DNA of 64,000 nt from Dyadobacter sp. CY347 (GCF_021502655.1 NZ_JAKFFT010000001.1:109793-173792); one strand, 5' to 3'. Shown: positions 52,586 through 62,324, counted from the stretch's first letter. Made by a program: numbers and translations. Notes: a model not told the origin generated them from the sequence alone.

Positions 52586-55084
52586 ATGAAAAATTTGATT
52601 TCATGGCAGCGTTCCTGGCCGCATCTCGTCGCAGTCGTTGGGTTTATGATTCTTTCCATCGCGTACAATTCCCCTGTTTTACAGGGCAAAAAACTCACTG
52701 CGCAGGATGATGTCCAGGCCAAGGGAGCTGCACGGGAAGTTTTGGATTATCAACAACAAACCGGTGTATGGTCTGGCTGGACAAACGGGATGTTCTCGGG
52801 CATGCCCGCTTACCTCGTTGCCGCCGATTATCCCACGAGCGTGTCCACCAAGCTAGGTCAGGCTATTAACAGGCTTTTACCAGCGCCAGCCAATTATTTC
52901 CTTATTGGCATGGTGAGTGCATATATTCTTTTTCTGGTACTGGGGGCAGGAAGCTGGCTTGCCGCCATCGGCGGCGTTGCTTTCGCTTTTTCAGCATTTA
53001 ATGTCATTAATCTCGAAGCCGGGCACGTTTCTCAGGTCATCGCGATCATGTATGCGCCGGGTGTTTTGGCAGGTGTGATTTTGGCTTTCAGGAAAAACTG
53101 GCTTGCAGGAGCAGCATTAACAGGCCTTTTCCTATCACTAGAACTTTACGCCAACCACGTCCAGATCACCTATTATCTGGGGATCGGGATCATTATATTA
53201 GTCATTGCAGAGAGTGTTTCGTATATCAAAAAGGGTTTGATCAAAGACCTTACATTGATCCTGGCCGGTCTTGCCTTTGCCGCCGTTGTGGCCGTTGGGA
53301 CGCATACGACGCGACTTTGGAATGCATTTGATTATACCAAAGAAACCATCCGAGGCAAATCGGAGCTGACGCCCAGGGCAACGCCGGGCGGTGTGGCAAG
53401 CGACAACGGAACAGGCTTGGATAAAGATTATGCATTTACATATAGTTACGGCTTCGGAGAATTGCTCACATTGGTTATTCCCAATGCTTATGGCGGCACG
53501 TCTTATGGTCCGCTTACGAACAATTCAGAATCCTATAAAACATTGGTTGCGCGTGGTATAGACCCTGCATCTGCATTAAGTGTGGTCCAGCAACTGCCAC
53601 TATACTGGGGCGATCAGCCGATTATGGGCGGGCCGAATTATGTCGGGATCATTGTCTTTTTCCTTTTTGTCCTGGGTTTATTTATTGTCAAAAATCCGAT
53701 CAAATACTGGGCTGGCGGGGTCATCCTGCTTTACATTATATGGGCTTTGGGTAAAAGTTTTGCAGGGATCAATTACCTGTTTTTTGATTATTTCCCGATG
53801 TTCAACAAGTTCAGGGCGATGACCATGGTCGTTTCTCTTGCGCAACTTTTAATGGTTCTGGTAGGCGTGCTTGCGCTGATTGAGATTGCTCAAAAACGTG
53901 TGGAATGGAAAGAATTTCAGAAATCATTCCTCATTACATTAGGCATTACGGGCGGCGTGACGCTTATCCTGGCCCTTATGCCAGGCGTGTTTTTCAATTT
54001 TCAGGCAGCTGGCGATGCGCAGTATCTTGAACAATATCTGATGCCTCAGATGCGGGACCAGGCGTTTGCCCAGCAATTCATGAACTCCATTGTTCAGGAC
54101 CGCGCCAGTCTGATGAAAAACGATGCCATCAGGAGCCTGATATTCCTTTTGCTAGCCGCCGGACTGGTTTGGTTTGCGATGAAGGATAAAGTAAAACCCG
54201 TTCTGTTCCACGGAACATTGCTGATCCTTGTGATTTTCGACCTTTTTGGAATTGATAAAAGATATTTAAATGATGAAGACTTTTTGAGCAGCTACGCTGC
54301 CCAGGGTGTGACCACGCCTTCGCCTGCTGATGAACAAATTTTACGTGATCCGGACCCGAATTACCGTGTTTACGATCTTTCATCGCGGCAGGGACCAACC
54401 AACAGCGCCGACGCTTCGTATTTTCACAAATCGCTGGGTGGTTACCACGGTGCCAAACTGCGCCGTTACCAGGAGCTGTTTGAGCGACAACTCGCTACGC
54501 AGAAGCCTAATTCCAACATTATCAACATGCTGAACACCAAGTATATCCTTTTCCCGGATCAGCAGGGTAATAAGGTGGCTCAAACTAACCCCGATGCTTT
54601 GGGCAATGCCTGGTTTGTGAAAAGTTATAAAGTGGTGCCCAATGCCGATGCTGAAATGGCTGCCCTCGATTCATTAAAACCGAAACAGGAAGCGGTTCTT
54701 GACCAGAAGTTTGCATCCAAGCTAACCGGGCTGACATTGCAGCCCGACTCAACGGATAAGATCAGCCTCACCAGCTACAAACCCAATGAACTGATCTATG
54801 AAAGCAACTCCAAAAGCGAAGGATTAGCTGTTTTTTCAGAAATCTATTACAATGTCCGTAACGAATGGAAGGTGACTATTGATGATAAACCGGCTGATAT
54901 GTTACGTGCAAATTATGTTTTGCGAGCATTAAGGGTTCCCGCCGGCAAGCATACCATTAAATTCAGCTTCGAGCCCGTTTCCGTTGCCGTAGGAAGCAAA
55001 ATCGATCTGGTAAGCTCCATATTATTGGTCGCGCTGATTGCCGGGGCTATATTTGTCCAAACCAAAAAGGAGAAAACCGCATAG
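52586..55084 (+). CDS. YfhO-family large membrane protein
   Basis: 832 residues with 12 or more membrane helices and periplasmic stretches near 580-800. The N-terminal segment DDVQAKGAAREVLDYQQQTG, the early WTNGMFSGMPAYL and late DLSSRQGPTNSADASYFHKS are typical of Bacteroidota YfhO proteins, which are GT-C-like and, in Gram-positive bacteria, add sugars to envelope polymers. Ends with a helix and a Lys-rich tail. It is followed after two bases by the DinB-like gene, so the two are co-transcribed. Confidence 0.85.
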   Translation: MKNLISWQRSWPHLVAVVGFMILSIAYNSPVLQGKKLTAQDDVQAKGAAREVLDYQQQTGVWSGWTNGMFSGMPAYLVAADYPTSVSTKLGQAINRLLPAPANYFLIGMVSAYILFLVLGAGSWLAAIGGVAFAFSAFNVINLEAGHVSQVIAIMYAPGVLAGVILAFRKNWLAGAALTGLFLSLELYANHVQITYYLGIGIIILVIAESVSYIKKGLIKDLTLILAGLAFAAVVAVGTHTTRLWNAFDYTKETIRGKSELTPRATPGGVASDNGTGLDKDYAFTYSYGFGELLTLVIPNAYGGTSYGPLTNNSESYKTLVARGIDPASALSVVQQLPLYWGDQPIMGGPNYVGIIVFFLFVLGLFIVKNPIKYWAGGVILLYIIWALGKSFAGINYLFFDYFPMFNKFRAMTMVVSLAQLLMVLVGVLALIEIAQKRVEWKEFQKSFLITLGITGGVTLILALMPGVFFNFQAAGDAQYLEQYLMPQMRDQAFAQQFMNSIVQDRASLMKNDAIRSLIFLLLAAGLVWFAMKDKVKPVLFHGTLLILVIFDLFGIDKRYLNDEDFLSSYAAQGVTTPSPADEQILRDPDPNYRVYDLSSRQGPTNSADASYFHKSLGGYHGAKLRRYQELFERQLATQKPNSNIINMLNTKYILFPDQQGNKVAQTNPDALGNAWFVKSYKVVPNADAEMAALDSLKPKQEAVLDQKFASKLTGLTLQPDSTDKISLTSYKPNELIYESNSKSEGLAVFSEIYYNVRNEWKVTIDDKPADMLRANYVLRALRVPAGKHTIKFSFEPVSVAVGSKIDLVSSILLVALIAGAIFVQTKKEKTA

Positions 55085-55086
55085 CC

Positions 55087-55608
55087 ATGACCGACCGCCA
55101 GTTTCCTATAGGCCGCTTCATCCTGCAAGAAGATTATTCAAAACCAGACATTGAGGGTTTTTTAGACATCATAAACACAAGTGCCTCAAAGTACCGGGAA
55201 CTGGTTCAAGGGCTTGGAGATGAAGACCTTGCCAAGACCTACCGCGAGGGAAGCTGGAACATTCGCCAGCTGATCCATCATGTGGCTGACATTGCATTGC
55301 TACATTATTTCAGGATGAAAAAAGCGATCACCGAACCGGATTACACCGCGCCTACGATGATCAATATGGACGCCTGGGCAGCAACTCCCGACTCACTGGA
55401 AATGCCTGTTGCGGATTCGCTTCACATCCTCGCGGGTACTAACCAGCGCTATGTTTATTTTGCAGCGGGCCTGGATGAAGAAAAATTATCGAAGGCTTAC
55501 TTCCACGCTGTCAGGCAAATTTGGCTGAGCCAAAAAGCGGCTCTGGCAATGTCTGCCTGGCATTTGCAGCATCATTTAGCGCATATTAAGCTGGCTTTGG
55601 GAGAGTAG
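55087..55608 (+). CDS. DinB-superfamily / YfiT-like putative metal-dependent hydrolase
   Basis: 173 residues. A four-helix bundle with the His triad: SWNIRQLIHHVADIALLHYF (first His) and the C-terminal WHLQHHLAHIKLALGE (two more). YfiT-like proteins include thiol transferases such as bacillithiol S-transferase. The N-terminal FPIGRFI motif is the family start. Coupled to the upstream YfhO gene by position. Substrate not deducible. Confidence 0.88.
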   Translation: MTDRQFPIGRFILQEDYSKPDIEGFLDIINTSASKYRELVQGLGDEDLAKTYREGSWNIRQLIHHVADIALLHYFRMKKAITEPDYTAPTMINMDAWAATPDSLEMPVADSLHILAGTNQRYVYFAAGLDEEKLSKAYFHAVRQIWLSQKAALAMSAWHLQHHLAHIKLALGE

Positions 55609-55653
55609 CTGATAGCCTGCTAGTATTGATTTAAATAGCAATTTTTTACGTGC

Positions 55654-56322
55654 ATGGACAGTGATATTCTCTTTGGGGCTGTTGTTGTGTATGCAGTTGG
55701 CGCGTTCTATTTTGCAACAGGTAAATCAACCAGGATTTTAGGTGTTTTAATTCTTTATACCCTTTTTCAGTCGCTGCTAGGGTTGTTTGATTTTTACAAA
55801 GCGGAGTCAGCTATTCCACCGCGATTGATACTGTTGATCGGTCCGGGATTCCTGTTTGCAGGATATCTTTGTTTATCCACTCGGGGGAAGCATTTTTTGG
55901 ATAGTCTTGATCTCAAATTCCTGACATTGCTGCACGTCGTTCGGTTGCCGGTTGAAATTGTCCTTTATTATGTGTTTGCAGCAGGTTTTATCCCGGAACT
56001 AATGACTTTCGAAGGAAATAATTTCGATATTTTTTCCGGCGTTTCAGCGATTATCATTTTCTATTTCGTTTTTGTGACCAAACAAGTTGGTTACAAATTA
56101 CTGCTTATCTGGAATGTGATCTGTTTGATATTCCTTATCAATGTAGTTGGCATTGCAATGTTGTCGGCAAAAACGCCTTTTCAGCAACTATCTTTTGATC
56201 AGCCGAATATCGGCATAACATATTTTCCACTTGTATTGCTTCCTGCTGTAGTAGTCCCTCTTGTTTTAATAGCCCACATTGCCGCAATCCGTCAGCTTTT
56301 TATTAATAGACTTGAAAACTGA
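55654..56322 (+). CDS. Multi-pass membrane protein, unknown
   Basis: 222 residues, about seven hydrophobic helices with short loops and few charged residues (for example DSDILFGAVVVYAVGAFYFA and AGFLFAGYLCLS-like segments). No conserved catalytic motif and no family was recognised. It lies between the YfhO/DinB-like unit and the McrBC-like pair, 45 bases downstream of the first and 90 upstream of the second, so it might belong to either or stand alone. Confidence 0.6.
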   Translation: MDSDILFGAVVVYAVGAFYFATGKSTRILGVLILYTLFQSLLGLFDFYKAESAIPPRLILLIGPGFLFAGYLCLSTRGKHFLDSLDLKFLTLLHVVRLPVEIVLYYVFAAGFIPELMTFEGNNFDIFSGVSAIIIFYFVFVTKQVGYKLLLIWNVICLIFLINVVGIAMLSAKTPFQQLSFDQPNIGITYFPLVLLPAVVVPLVLIAHIAAIRQLFINRLEN

Positions 56323-56411
56323 CAAGTATTTCCATTGAATAGAAATAAAAATTCAGCATCTTTAAAACCTCAACGGGGATGAATTTTAAAGACCTCTGAA
56401 CACACTATTTC

Positions 56412-58007
56412 ATGGAATACTTTGACGAACTTTCCAGGTTTCTGGAACAGTCGCAGGGCGATAGCCTCAAAACTGCGCATTTTGCTGACCAACTAAACGG
56501 CTTAAAAGTCAAGCTGAGTTTTGGAAAAGGGAACCCGGCAAGGGTTACCTGGATCGCTTTTCTGGCAGAAGGGCAAACGATCACCAACGGCATTTATCCC
56601 TTTTATCTATATTACAAAAAGCAAAACCTGCTCGTGCTGAGTTACGGGTTGAGCGAAACCATTCCACCGAATACGAGTTGGAAGCTTGCTGATCCGGTCA
56701 GGATCACAGATTATTTTAAAGAACACAATCTTGGAAAACCTGCCCGATACGGTGCTTCACTGGTTTTTAAAGCCTATGAGCCCGAAAAGCTGAATAGAGC
56801 GGAGATTGAGGAAGATCTTGCAGAAATTATCAGCATTTATAAGGGAACAGTGGGCGAAAAGCGAATTCCGCCCCGAAAGAAGTCAAGTTTCAGAATGGAA
56901 TTTGACTACAAAGCATTTCAAAGGAGCATTGCGGAATGTAATCTGCACATTAACCCCAATTTCACATTACGCTTCGTCGCTTCACTGCTTGCCAAGCCGT
57001 TTGTAATCCTGACGGGACTTTCCGGGTCGGGGAAGACGAAACTTGCGCAGGCGTTTGCAAAATGGATTTGTGAAAGAGAAGATCAGGTTTCGCTAGTCGC
57101 CGTTGGGGCTGATTGGACCAACCGCGAACCCCTCTTGGGCTATCCTAACGCGTTAGAAGAAGGCAAATACGTGAGGCCGGACAGCGGCGTGCTGGATTTG
57201 ATCTTACTGGCCGACAAAAATCCGGCAAAGCCATATTTCCTCATTCTCGACGAAATGAACCTGAGCCACGTGGAGCGCTACTTCGCTGATTTCCTGAGCG
57301 CAATGGAGTCAGGCGGCGACATTAAACTGCATCCTGAATTTAATAATAAACACGACAATGTGCCTTCCAAAATCAGGCTTCCCAAAAACCTGTTTATCAT
57401 TGGAACTGTCAACATTGATGAAACCACTTATATGTTCAGTCCCAAGGTTTTGGACCGTGCCAATGTGATCGAGTTTAGGGTGATACAAGAGGAAATGGAG
57501 CATTTCTTAAATCTTGACTGCACATTAAACCTGGATTTGGTAAACGGGTCCGGTTCCTTGATGGCGGCAAGTTTCGTGGAGCTGGCCTTGAACAAGCAAA
57601 TAGCGACGAATGACAAAGCGCTGGTTAGTGACGCATTATTAGGCTTTTTTGGACAACTTCAAAAGGTAGGCGCGGAGTTTGGCTATCGTAGCGCCGCTGA
57701 AATTGTGCGTTTTGCAGCCATCGCCCATAAAATTGAGCCCGAGTGGAAGGCAAGTGGGATCATTGATGCAGCCATCGTCCAGAAGTTGCTGCCAAAAGTG
57801 CATGGATCAAGGCGCCGGTTGGAACCTGTTTTAAAAACATTAGCCACATTATGCGTGGCAGATGCGAACAAAATCGAGGATTATTTAAATGCGGGAAAAG
57901 GGCTTGCTGAAACCGGGGAAGTACATTATCCTATCACATTGGAAAAGCTTGGAAGAATGTATAAAGGTCTCATTGATAATGGATTTACCAGCTTTGCGGA
58001 AGCTTGA
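56412..58007 (+). CDS. McrB-like AAA+ GTPase/ATPase of a type IV restriction system
   Basis: 531 residues. The first 165 residues match the MrcB N-terminal (DUF3578) type DNA-reading domain (SFGKGNPARVTWIAFLAEGQ). The AAA+ motor has Walker A GLSGSGKT (202-209), Walker B LILDEMN (277-283) and the McrB-type element IGTVNIDETT (330-339), the NxxD box associated with GTP in McrB. Such motors recognise modified DNA and drive the partner nuclease. Its stop overlaps the next gene's ATG by one base (TGATG). Confidence 0.85.
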   Translation: MEYFDELSRFLEQSQGDSLKTAHFADQLNGLKVKLSFGKGNPARVTWIAFLAEGQTITNGIYPFYLYYKKQNLLVLSYGLSETIPPNTSWKLADPVRITDYFKEHNLGKPARYGASLVFKAYEPEKLNRAEIEEDLAEIISIYKGTVGEKRIPPRKKSSFRMEFDYKAFQRSIAECNLHINPNFTLRFVASLLAKPFVILTGLSGSGKTKLAQAFAKWICEREDQVSLVAVGADWTNREPLLGYPNALEEGKYVRPDSGVLDLILLADKNPAKPYFLILDEMNLSHVERYFADFLSAMESGGDIKLHPEFNNKHDNVPSKIRLPKNLFIIGTVNIDETTYMFSPKVLDRANVIEFRVIQEEMEHFLNLDCTLNLDLVNGSGSLMAASFVELALNKQIATNDKALVSDALLGFFGQLQKVGAEFGYRSAAEIVRFAAIAHKIEPEWKASGIIDAAIVQKLLPKVHGSRRRLEPVLKTLATLCVADANKIEDYLNAGKGLAETGEVHYPITLEKLGRMYKGLIDNGFTSFAEA

Positions 58008-60217
58008 TGGAAAATGGACTTTCGATTCGCATTCAATCTGGCCTGCATTATATTGAGCTAACAATTATTGGTGAGGACATTGATCAGGAGACGATTTTCA
58101 GGGTCGATCCGGTGGAGGCATCGGAAAACGGTGAGGCTCAAATCCAGTTGATAGAAGGGCATTTTTATGAGTATAGTGTTTCTGGCGGTTATCGTTTGAA
58201 GGCTTCCGAAATTGTTTTCCCGTCTAAAATCAACCCAAGCTCGGGCAGGCTGGCGCCAAACATTTACACGGGAACGGCGACTTTTGAAATATTGACGAAC
58301 AATCAGGAGCAGAAATGTGCAGACTTTAAAGTCGAGATCCGTTCCAAAAAGGTCAGTTACCGACAGGATTACCGCTTGATGCTTGAAAATATCACAATGC
58401 ATTGCGCGGATTTGTTGCTCGCACACAATGCACCGGTGACACACAATTTCACGGTTGATTTCAATCAGGACTCGCGGACATTATACCAGCGCTTTGCCTT
58501 TATCAGGTCCATTTTGCAAGCGGATGACTTCGTCGGCGCAGTCCAGAAAATTATTGGCGTTCCGGTCACAAAATGGTCGGAGCGTGAGGAAATGAAGGAT
58601 ATTCGCCGCATTAGGCGCGTCGACGGCCGGATTATCCGGCACATTGCTGGCTCCGGTAATCGAATGCGCCTACCTGCTTCGCATTCACTTTTCGAAACGC
58701 TGGGGACCATTCCGGCACGTGTTACCATTTTATCCAAAACAGAATCGCTGGACACGCCGGAAAACAGGTTTGTAAAACATGCCCTAACCCATTTTGCGGC
58801 ACTGGTGAGTGATTTCAGATCACATGCGAAAGCTGACAGCAGGCTTTTTGACGAAGCCGTTATTCTTGAAAATGAGCTCAATTCAATCCTTTCAAATCCA
58901 TTTTTTCAGCAGGTAAGTCATCCGTTGATATTATCGCTGAATAGTCCGGTTTTGCAAAGGAAATCGGGTTACAAGGAGATTTTTAGAGTTTGGCTGATGT
59001 TTGACCTGGCTGCAAAGCTGGTCTGGCGCGGTGGGGACGACGTTTATGGGGCAGGAAAGAAGGATGTCGCAGTCCTTTATGAATATTGGCTGTTTTTCCA
59101 GCTTCTGGATCTGATGAAGGCCGTTTTCGACATTACTCCCGCGAGCATTGAGAGTTTGATTAAACCGACAGCCGACGGTTTAGGTCTACAACTGAAACGG
59201 GGCAGGCATGTGGCGGTTCAAGGTATTTTCAATGGTCATTCGCGGAGACTTCATGTTGAATTCAGCTTCAATCGCTCGTTTTCAGGCAAGAATGATTACC
59301 CTAATCCCGGCAGCTGGACTACGGGAATGCGTCCCGATTTTACGCTTTCGATATGGCCTGTGGGAATCAGTCAAGCCCAAGCCGAAACGGAGGAACTGAT
59401 CGTGCACATTCATTTTGATGCCAAATACCGGGTCGAGTCTTTTACGGAATATAAGCGGGATGATCTTTTGAAAATGCATTCTTATAAAGATGCAATTCGC
59501 AGAACAGCAGGCGCTTATGTTTTGTATCCGGGTGAAGGGGACAAGCCCTTCAAGTGGAAAGGATTCAATGAGCTCATTCCCGGTTTGGGTGCCTTTGCCG
59601 TGCGGCCGTCCCGGAGCGATAGCGGCATTTCTGCTTTGCGGAATTTTCTGAACGATGTAACCCAGCATTTTTTAAACCGCGCGTCGCAGCGCGAAAAAGC
59701 TGCTTTCCGCAGTTATGACATCTATAAGCACAAGACAAATGAGGCAGTTACGGAGCAATTGCCCGAAACAGTCGGAAAGAACCGGAGCCTGATTCCGGAC
59801 GAAACATTTGTGATCATTGGTTTTTATAAAAATGCGGAACAGCTTGCCTGGATCGAGAAAAACCGGCTTTACAATTTCAGGACGGGCACGGATAGCGGCT
59901 CACTTCCGCTCGGGGCGAAGCAGGCTGAGGCCAAGTATCTCCTGCTGCACGGGCCACGGGAAACGATTTCCGGGAGGTTATGCACGCTTCAAAATGACGG
60001 TCCAAGGATTTTTTCCAAACAGGATTTAATAAAAAAGCATTATCCCAAACCAAAAGGAGCATTGTATCTCGTATACAACATTGATTTAAAGGTCGAGCGC
60101 GAATTTGAAAACCAAAAATGGGACATTACGAAACTGGCTGGTTACAAGCCTAACAGGGCTTCCGGCGTTCCGTTCGTGGTAAGTTTGTCAGAATTATCAA
60201 AAGCGTTGGTGAAGTGA
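58007..60217 (+). CDS. McrC-like nuclease subunit (DUF2357 plus PD-(D/E)xK)
   Basis: 736 residues from the ATG, or 737 from an overlapping TTG. The first half is the DUF2357-type part that binds the McrB-like motor. The C-terminal half has the nuclease core: GMRPDFTLSIWP (Asp near 444) and, after about 25 residues, HIHFDAKYRV (D-x-K near 471-473), with an upstream conserved Glu region. The protein should cut DNA when its motor partner meets a modified site. With the upstream gene it forms a complete two-component type IV restriction pair. Confidence 0.82.
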   Translation: MENGLSIRIQSGLHYIELTIIGEDIDQETIFRVDPVEASENGEAQIQLIEGHFYEYSVSGGYRLKASEIVFPSKINPSSGRLAPNIYTGTATFEILTNNQEQKCADFKVEIRSKKVSYRQDYRLMLENITMHCADLLLAHNAPVTHNFTVDFNQDSRTLYQRFAFIRSILQADDFVGAVQKIIGVPVTKWSEREEMKDIRRIRRVDGRIIRHIAGSGNRMRLPASHSLFETLGTIPARVTILSKTESLDTPENRFVKHALTHFAALVSDFRSHAKADSRLFDEAVILENELNSILSNPFFQQVSHPLILSLNSPVLQRKSGYKEIFRVWLMFDLAAKLVWRGGDDVYGAGKKDVAVLYEYWLFFQLLDLMKAVFDITPASIESLIKPTADGLGLQLKRGRHVAVQGIFNGHSRRLHVEFSFNRSFSGKNDYPNPGSWTTGMRPDFTLSIWPVGISQAQAETEELIVHIHFDAKYRVESFTEYKRDDLLKMHSYKDAIRRTAGAYVLYPGEGDKPFKWKGFNELIPGLGAFAVRPSRSDSGISALRNFLNDVTQHFLNRASQREKAAFRSYDIYKHKTNEAVTEQLPETVGKNRSLIPDETFVIIGFYKNAEQLAWIEKNRLYNFRTGTDSGSLPLGAKQAEAKYLLLHGPRETISGRLCTLQNDGPRIFSKQDLIKKHYPKPKGALYLVYNIDLKVEREFENQKWDITKLAGYKPNRASGVPFVVSLSELSKALVK

Positions 60218-60226
60218 AGGAGCGGT

Positions 60227-60589
60227 CTACTTTTCTTTCTCAAAATCAACAAAAACGTTGATCCATATGGCTCTGCCGAGCCGGATAATGATGGGTTGGA
60301 GCAAGAAAAGTATTGCCGTAATGGTGACAAAAAACCAGTTCAGGTCCATTTTGAAATAAATCAAAAGTACAATGGACAGGATCGCCATGATGAATATCAC
60401 GATCGGGAAGCTTGTCCACAATGCACCAATGTAAAATCCCGGCTCGATCTGAAAATCCTGGTTGCATACCGGGCACCGGTCGGGCATTTGCATGGCGTTT
60501 TTGAAACTATAAGGATTTTTATGGACGAAAAGGTCGCCTTTATGACAACGCGGACATTTCAACCGGAGCACACTATATAATTTTGACAT
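60227..60589 (-). CDS. DUF983 family small membrane protein
   Basis: 120 residues. An N-terminal zinc ribbon of two Cys pairs (LKCPRCHKGDLF and PDRCPVCNQDF) is followed by two hydrophobic helices (about 52-75 and 82-102). This is the DUF983 plan, function unknown. It is convergent with the McrBC-like operon; the stops are nine bases apart. Ordinary housekeeping-type gene. Confidence 0.85.
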   Translation of the reverse strand: MSKLYSVLRLKCPRCHKGDLFVHKNPYSFKNAMQMPDRCPVCNQDFQIEPGFYIGALWTSFPIVIFIMAILSIVLLIYFKMDLNWFFVTITAILFLLQPIIIRLGRAIWINVFVDFEKEK

Positions 60590-60604
60590 GGTCGCTGGTT
60601 TCGG

Positions 60605-61105
60605 TTATTTCCTAACCGGCGCCAAACCTTTCATCGCTTTTTGGCCGATAGCAGGCATTTTCGCGACAGGCGCAAGTAATTTAGCCTCTTTTTCTGGCTC
60701 CAAATATTCGAGGGCTCCTGATAAATAACGCTCGACAATGAATTCCTCCTCTTTCACAAACTGGATTGAAGTCTCGCCGGTTAGATGCGAAATGTCATAG
60801 AGCTTTTTGTGAAAAATAGCTGCTTCAAGGTTTCCATTGAAATGATAATCATTTTGAAAACCATGATCAAATTTGAAGACGATCGGTGTTCCGGCATTTG
60901 CAATGAGGCTTTGCGGCGTGCCGGTTAGCGTAATCGGAATGTAAGTTTTCTTATCGTAAATAAATCCGCCGTGGTTGTTCTTAATATGTTCCCGCATTTT
61001 ACGCGGCGTATCACCCACGAAAAGCACATCCACAAGCAAAATAAGCTTCGCCGCATTGAATTGCGCGGCGTCCTGGATGAGGGGGAGTTTTGAAATTTGT
61101 ATCAT
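60605..61105 (-). CDS. Hypothetical protein coupled to the Fic gene
   Basis: 166 residues: SKLPLIQDAAQFNAAKLILL, then KMREHIKNNHGGFIYDKKTY and a Lys/Ala-rich end. No signal peptide and no family recognised. It starts inside the Fic gene's stop (four-base ATGA overlap), so both are translated from one message. It could be an antitoxin, a target or an unrelated passenger; size and coupling favour a functional link with Fic. Confidence 0.6.
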   Translation of the reverse strand: MIQISKLPLIQDAAQFNAAKLILLVDVLFVGDTPRKMREHIKNNHGGFIYDKKTYIPITLTGTPQSLIANAGTPIVFKFDHGFQNDYHFNGNLEAAIFHKKLYDISHLTGETSIQFVKEEEFIVERYLSGALEYLEPEKEAKLLAPVAKMPAIGQKAMKGLAPVRK

Positions 61106-62217
61106 CGTTCTAAAATCCTTATCAAATCTTCATTAATGTAATATATTTCTTTACCATCCCGCTTGGGTGTCAGGATTTTAGCATTAACCAAGTCATCCAT
61201 ATATTTTGCCAGCGTGGTACGGGAGGTTTTGCCGATTGCTTCACCCAGTGTTTTCGGTTTACTATATGGTTGGCTAAAAAGAGCTTCATTCACTTCTTTG
61301 TTGTACCATTTGATATGTTTTTTTCCATGAATGAAGGTCTCCGACATCTGACCCAATATGTCGTCTATAAGTTCGCTGGTGAATAACGATGTTTTTTCCA
61401 CAGCATCGAGCATGTATAAAATCCAGTTTTTCCATTCGCCTCGTTGCGTTACACCGGCCAAATTATAATAGTAGTCATCTTTATGTCTGATAATGTATTG
61501 TGATAAATATAAAACTGGCAGCGACAGGAGTTTTTTATTTACCATATACAACAGATTCAGTACGCGTCCCGTTCTCCCATTGCCATCTTGAAACGGGTGA
61601 ATGGCTTCAAATTGATAATGTGCAATGCACATTTTAAGAAGTGGGTCAACCGGATATCTTTGATCGTCGTTTAAGTATTCGGTTAAATTAGCCATCAGAT
61701 TCTCAATGATTCCCGACCCTCTCGGCGGCGTGTAAATCGTTTCGCCAGCCCTAAACTCACTTTCACCTCTTTTTATGACAATGACGGCCTGCGGAACACG
61801 CAGCTCAGATTTGGTATCCTTAATCTGCTGAAAAATGCTGATAATTAAGTCTGTGCTTATTTCGCCATTTTTTAGCAGTTCGTGATAACCCGCCCAAAGT
61901 GCTTCTCTGTAACGAAGCACTTCTTTGGTCGCAATATTAGTCCGGTCCTCTTTCGCGGTATCGGAGACCGCCTTATAAAGATCATCTTCCGTTGTGAAAA
62001 TATTTTCGATTTCTGTGGAGGTTCTGGCTTCCTGCAATGCAATGGTGTTAATCAACATTAGTGGATTAGGAATGCGTAAAACCGTAGCATTAACCGCTGC
62101 AAGTGCGCGGGATGCTGAGACCAGTTTTTTCAATACATCAATATCATCTTCAATGCCGGATTGAGGAGGCAGCGGTGGCAACGTGTTATATGGCTTATTG
62201 CGATCGTATTTTTCCAT
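61102..62217 (-). CDS. Fic-family AMP-transferase with C-terminal winged helix
   Basis: 371 residues. The catalytic motif is HPFQDGNGRTGR (207-218), complete. An N-terminal inhibitory helix has S-x-x-x-E-N at 67-72 (RTSTEIENI), so it is a class II Fic protein that is held inactive until the helix moves. The last 70 residues (about 300-371, KTLGEAIGKTSRTTLAKYMD) look like a winged helix-turn-helix. It should transfer AMP to a protein target and may bind its own operator array just upstream. Confidence 0.88.
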   Translation of the reverse strand: MEKYDRNKPYNTLPPLPPQSGIEDDIDVLKKLVSASRALAAVNATVLRIPNPLMLINTIALQEARTSTEIENIFTTEDDLYKAVSDTAKEDRTNIATKEVLRYREALWAGYHELLKNGEISTDLIISIFQQIKDTKSELRVPQAVIVIKRGESEFRAGETIYTPPRGSGIIENLMANLTEYLNDDQRYPVDPLLKMCIAHYQFEAIHPFQDGNGRTGRVLNLLYMVNKKLLSLPVLYLSQYIIRHKDDYYYNLAGVTQRGEWKNWILYMLDAVEKTSLFTSELIDDILGQMSETFIHGKKHIKWYNKEVNEALFSQPYSKPKTLGEAIGKTSRTTLAKYMDDLVNAKILTPKRDGKEIYYINEDLIRILER

Positions 62218-62227
62218 TCACATAACA

Positions 62228-62324
62228 TGTCCATTTTTAGGCATAAATTGGACATGATGCAAATATATGTCCATTTTCTGGACACATTATTAGTACATGT
62301 TCATTTTTTGGCTAAAATTGGACA
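62228..62324. promoter_or_regulatory. Array of three TGTCCA/TGGACA dyads over the fic promoter
   Basis: Dyad 1 at 62228-62254 (half-sites TGTCCA and TGGACA, 15-base spacer), dyad 2 at 62268-62284 (5-base spacer, exact palindrome) and dyad 3 at 62298-62324 (TGTTCA and TGGACA, 15-base spacer). Starts are 40 and 30 bases apart, near whole helical turns. Dyads 1 and 3 agree at 23 of 27 bases. A perfect -7 box TATATTTG (minus strand, 62260-62267) lies between dyads 1 and 2. This is the layout of an autorepressed operon. Confidence 0.7.
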
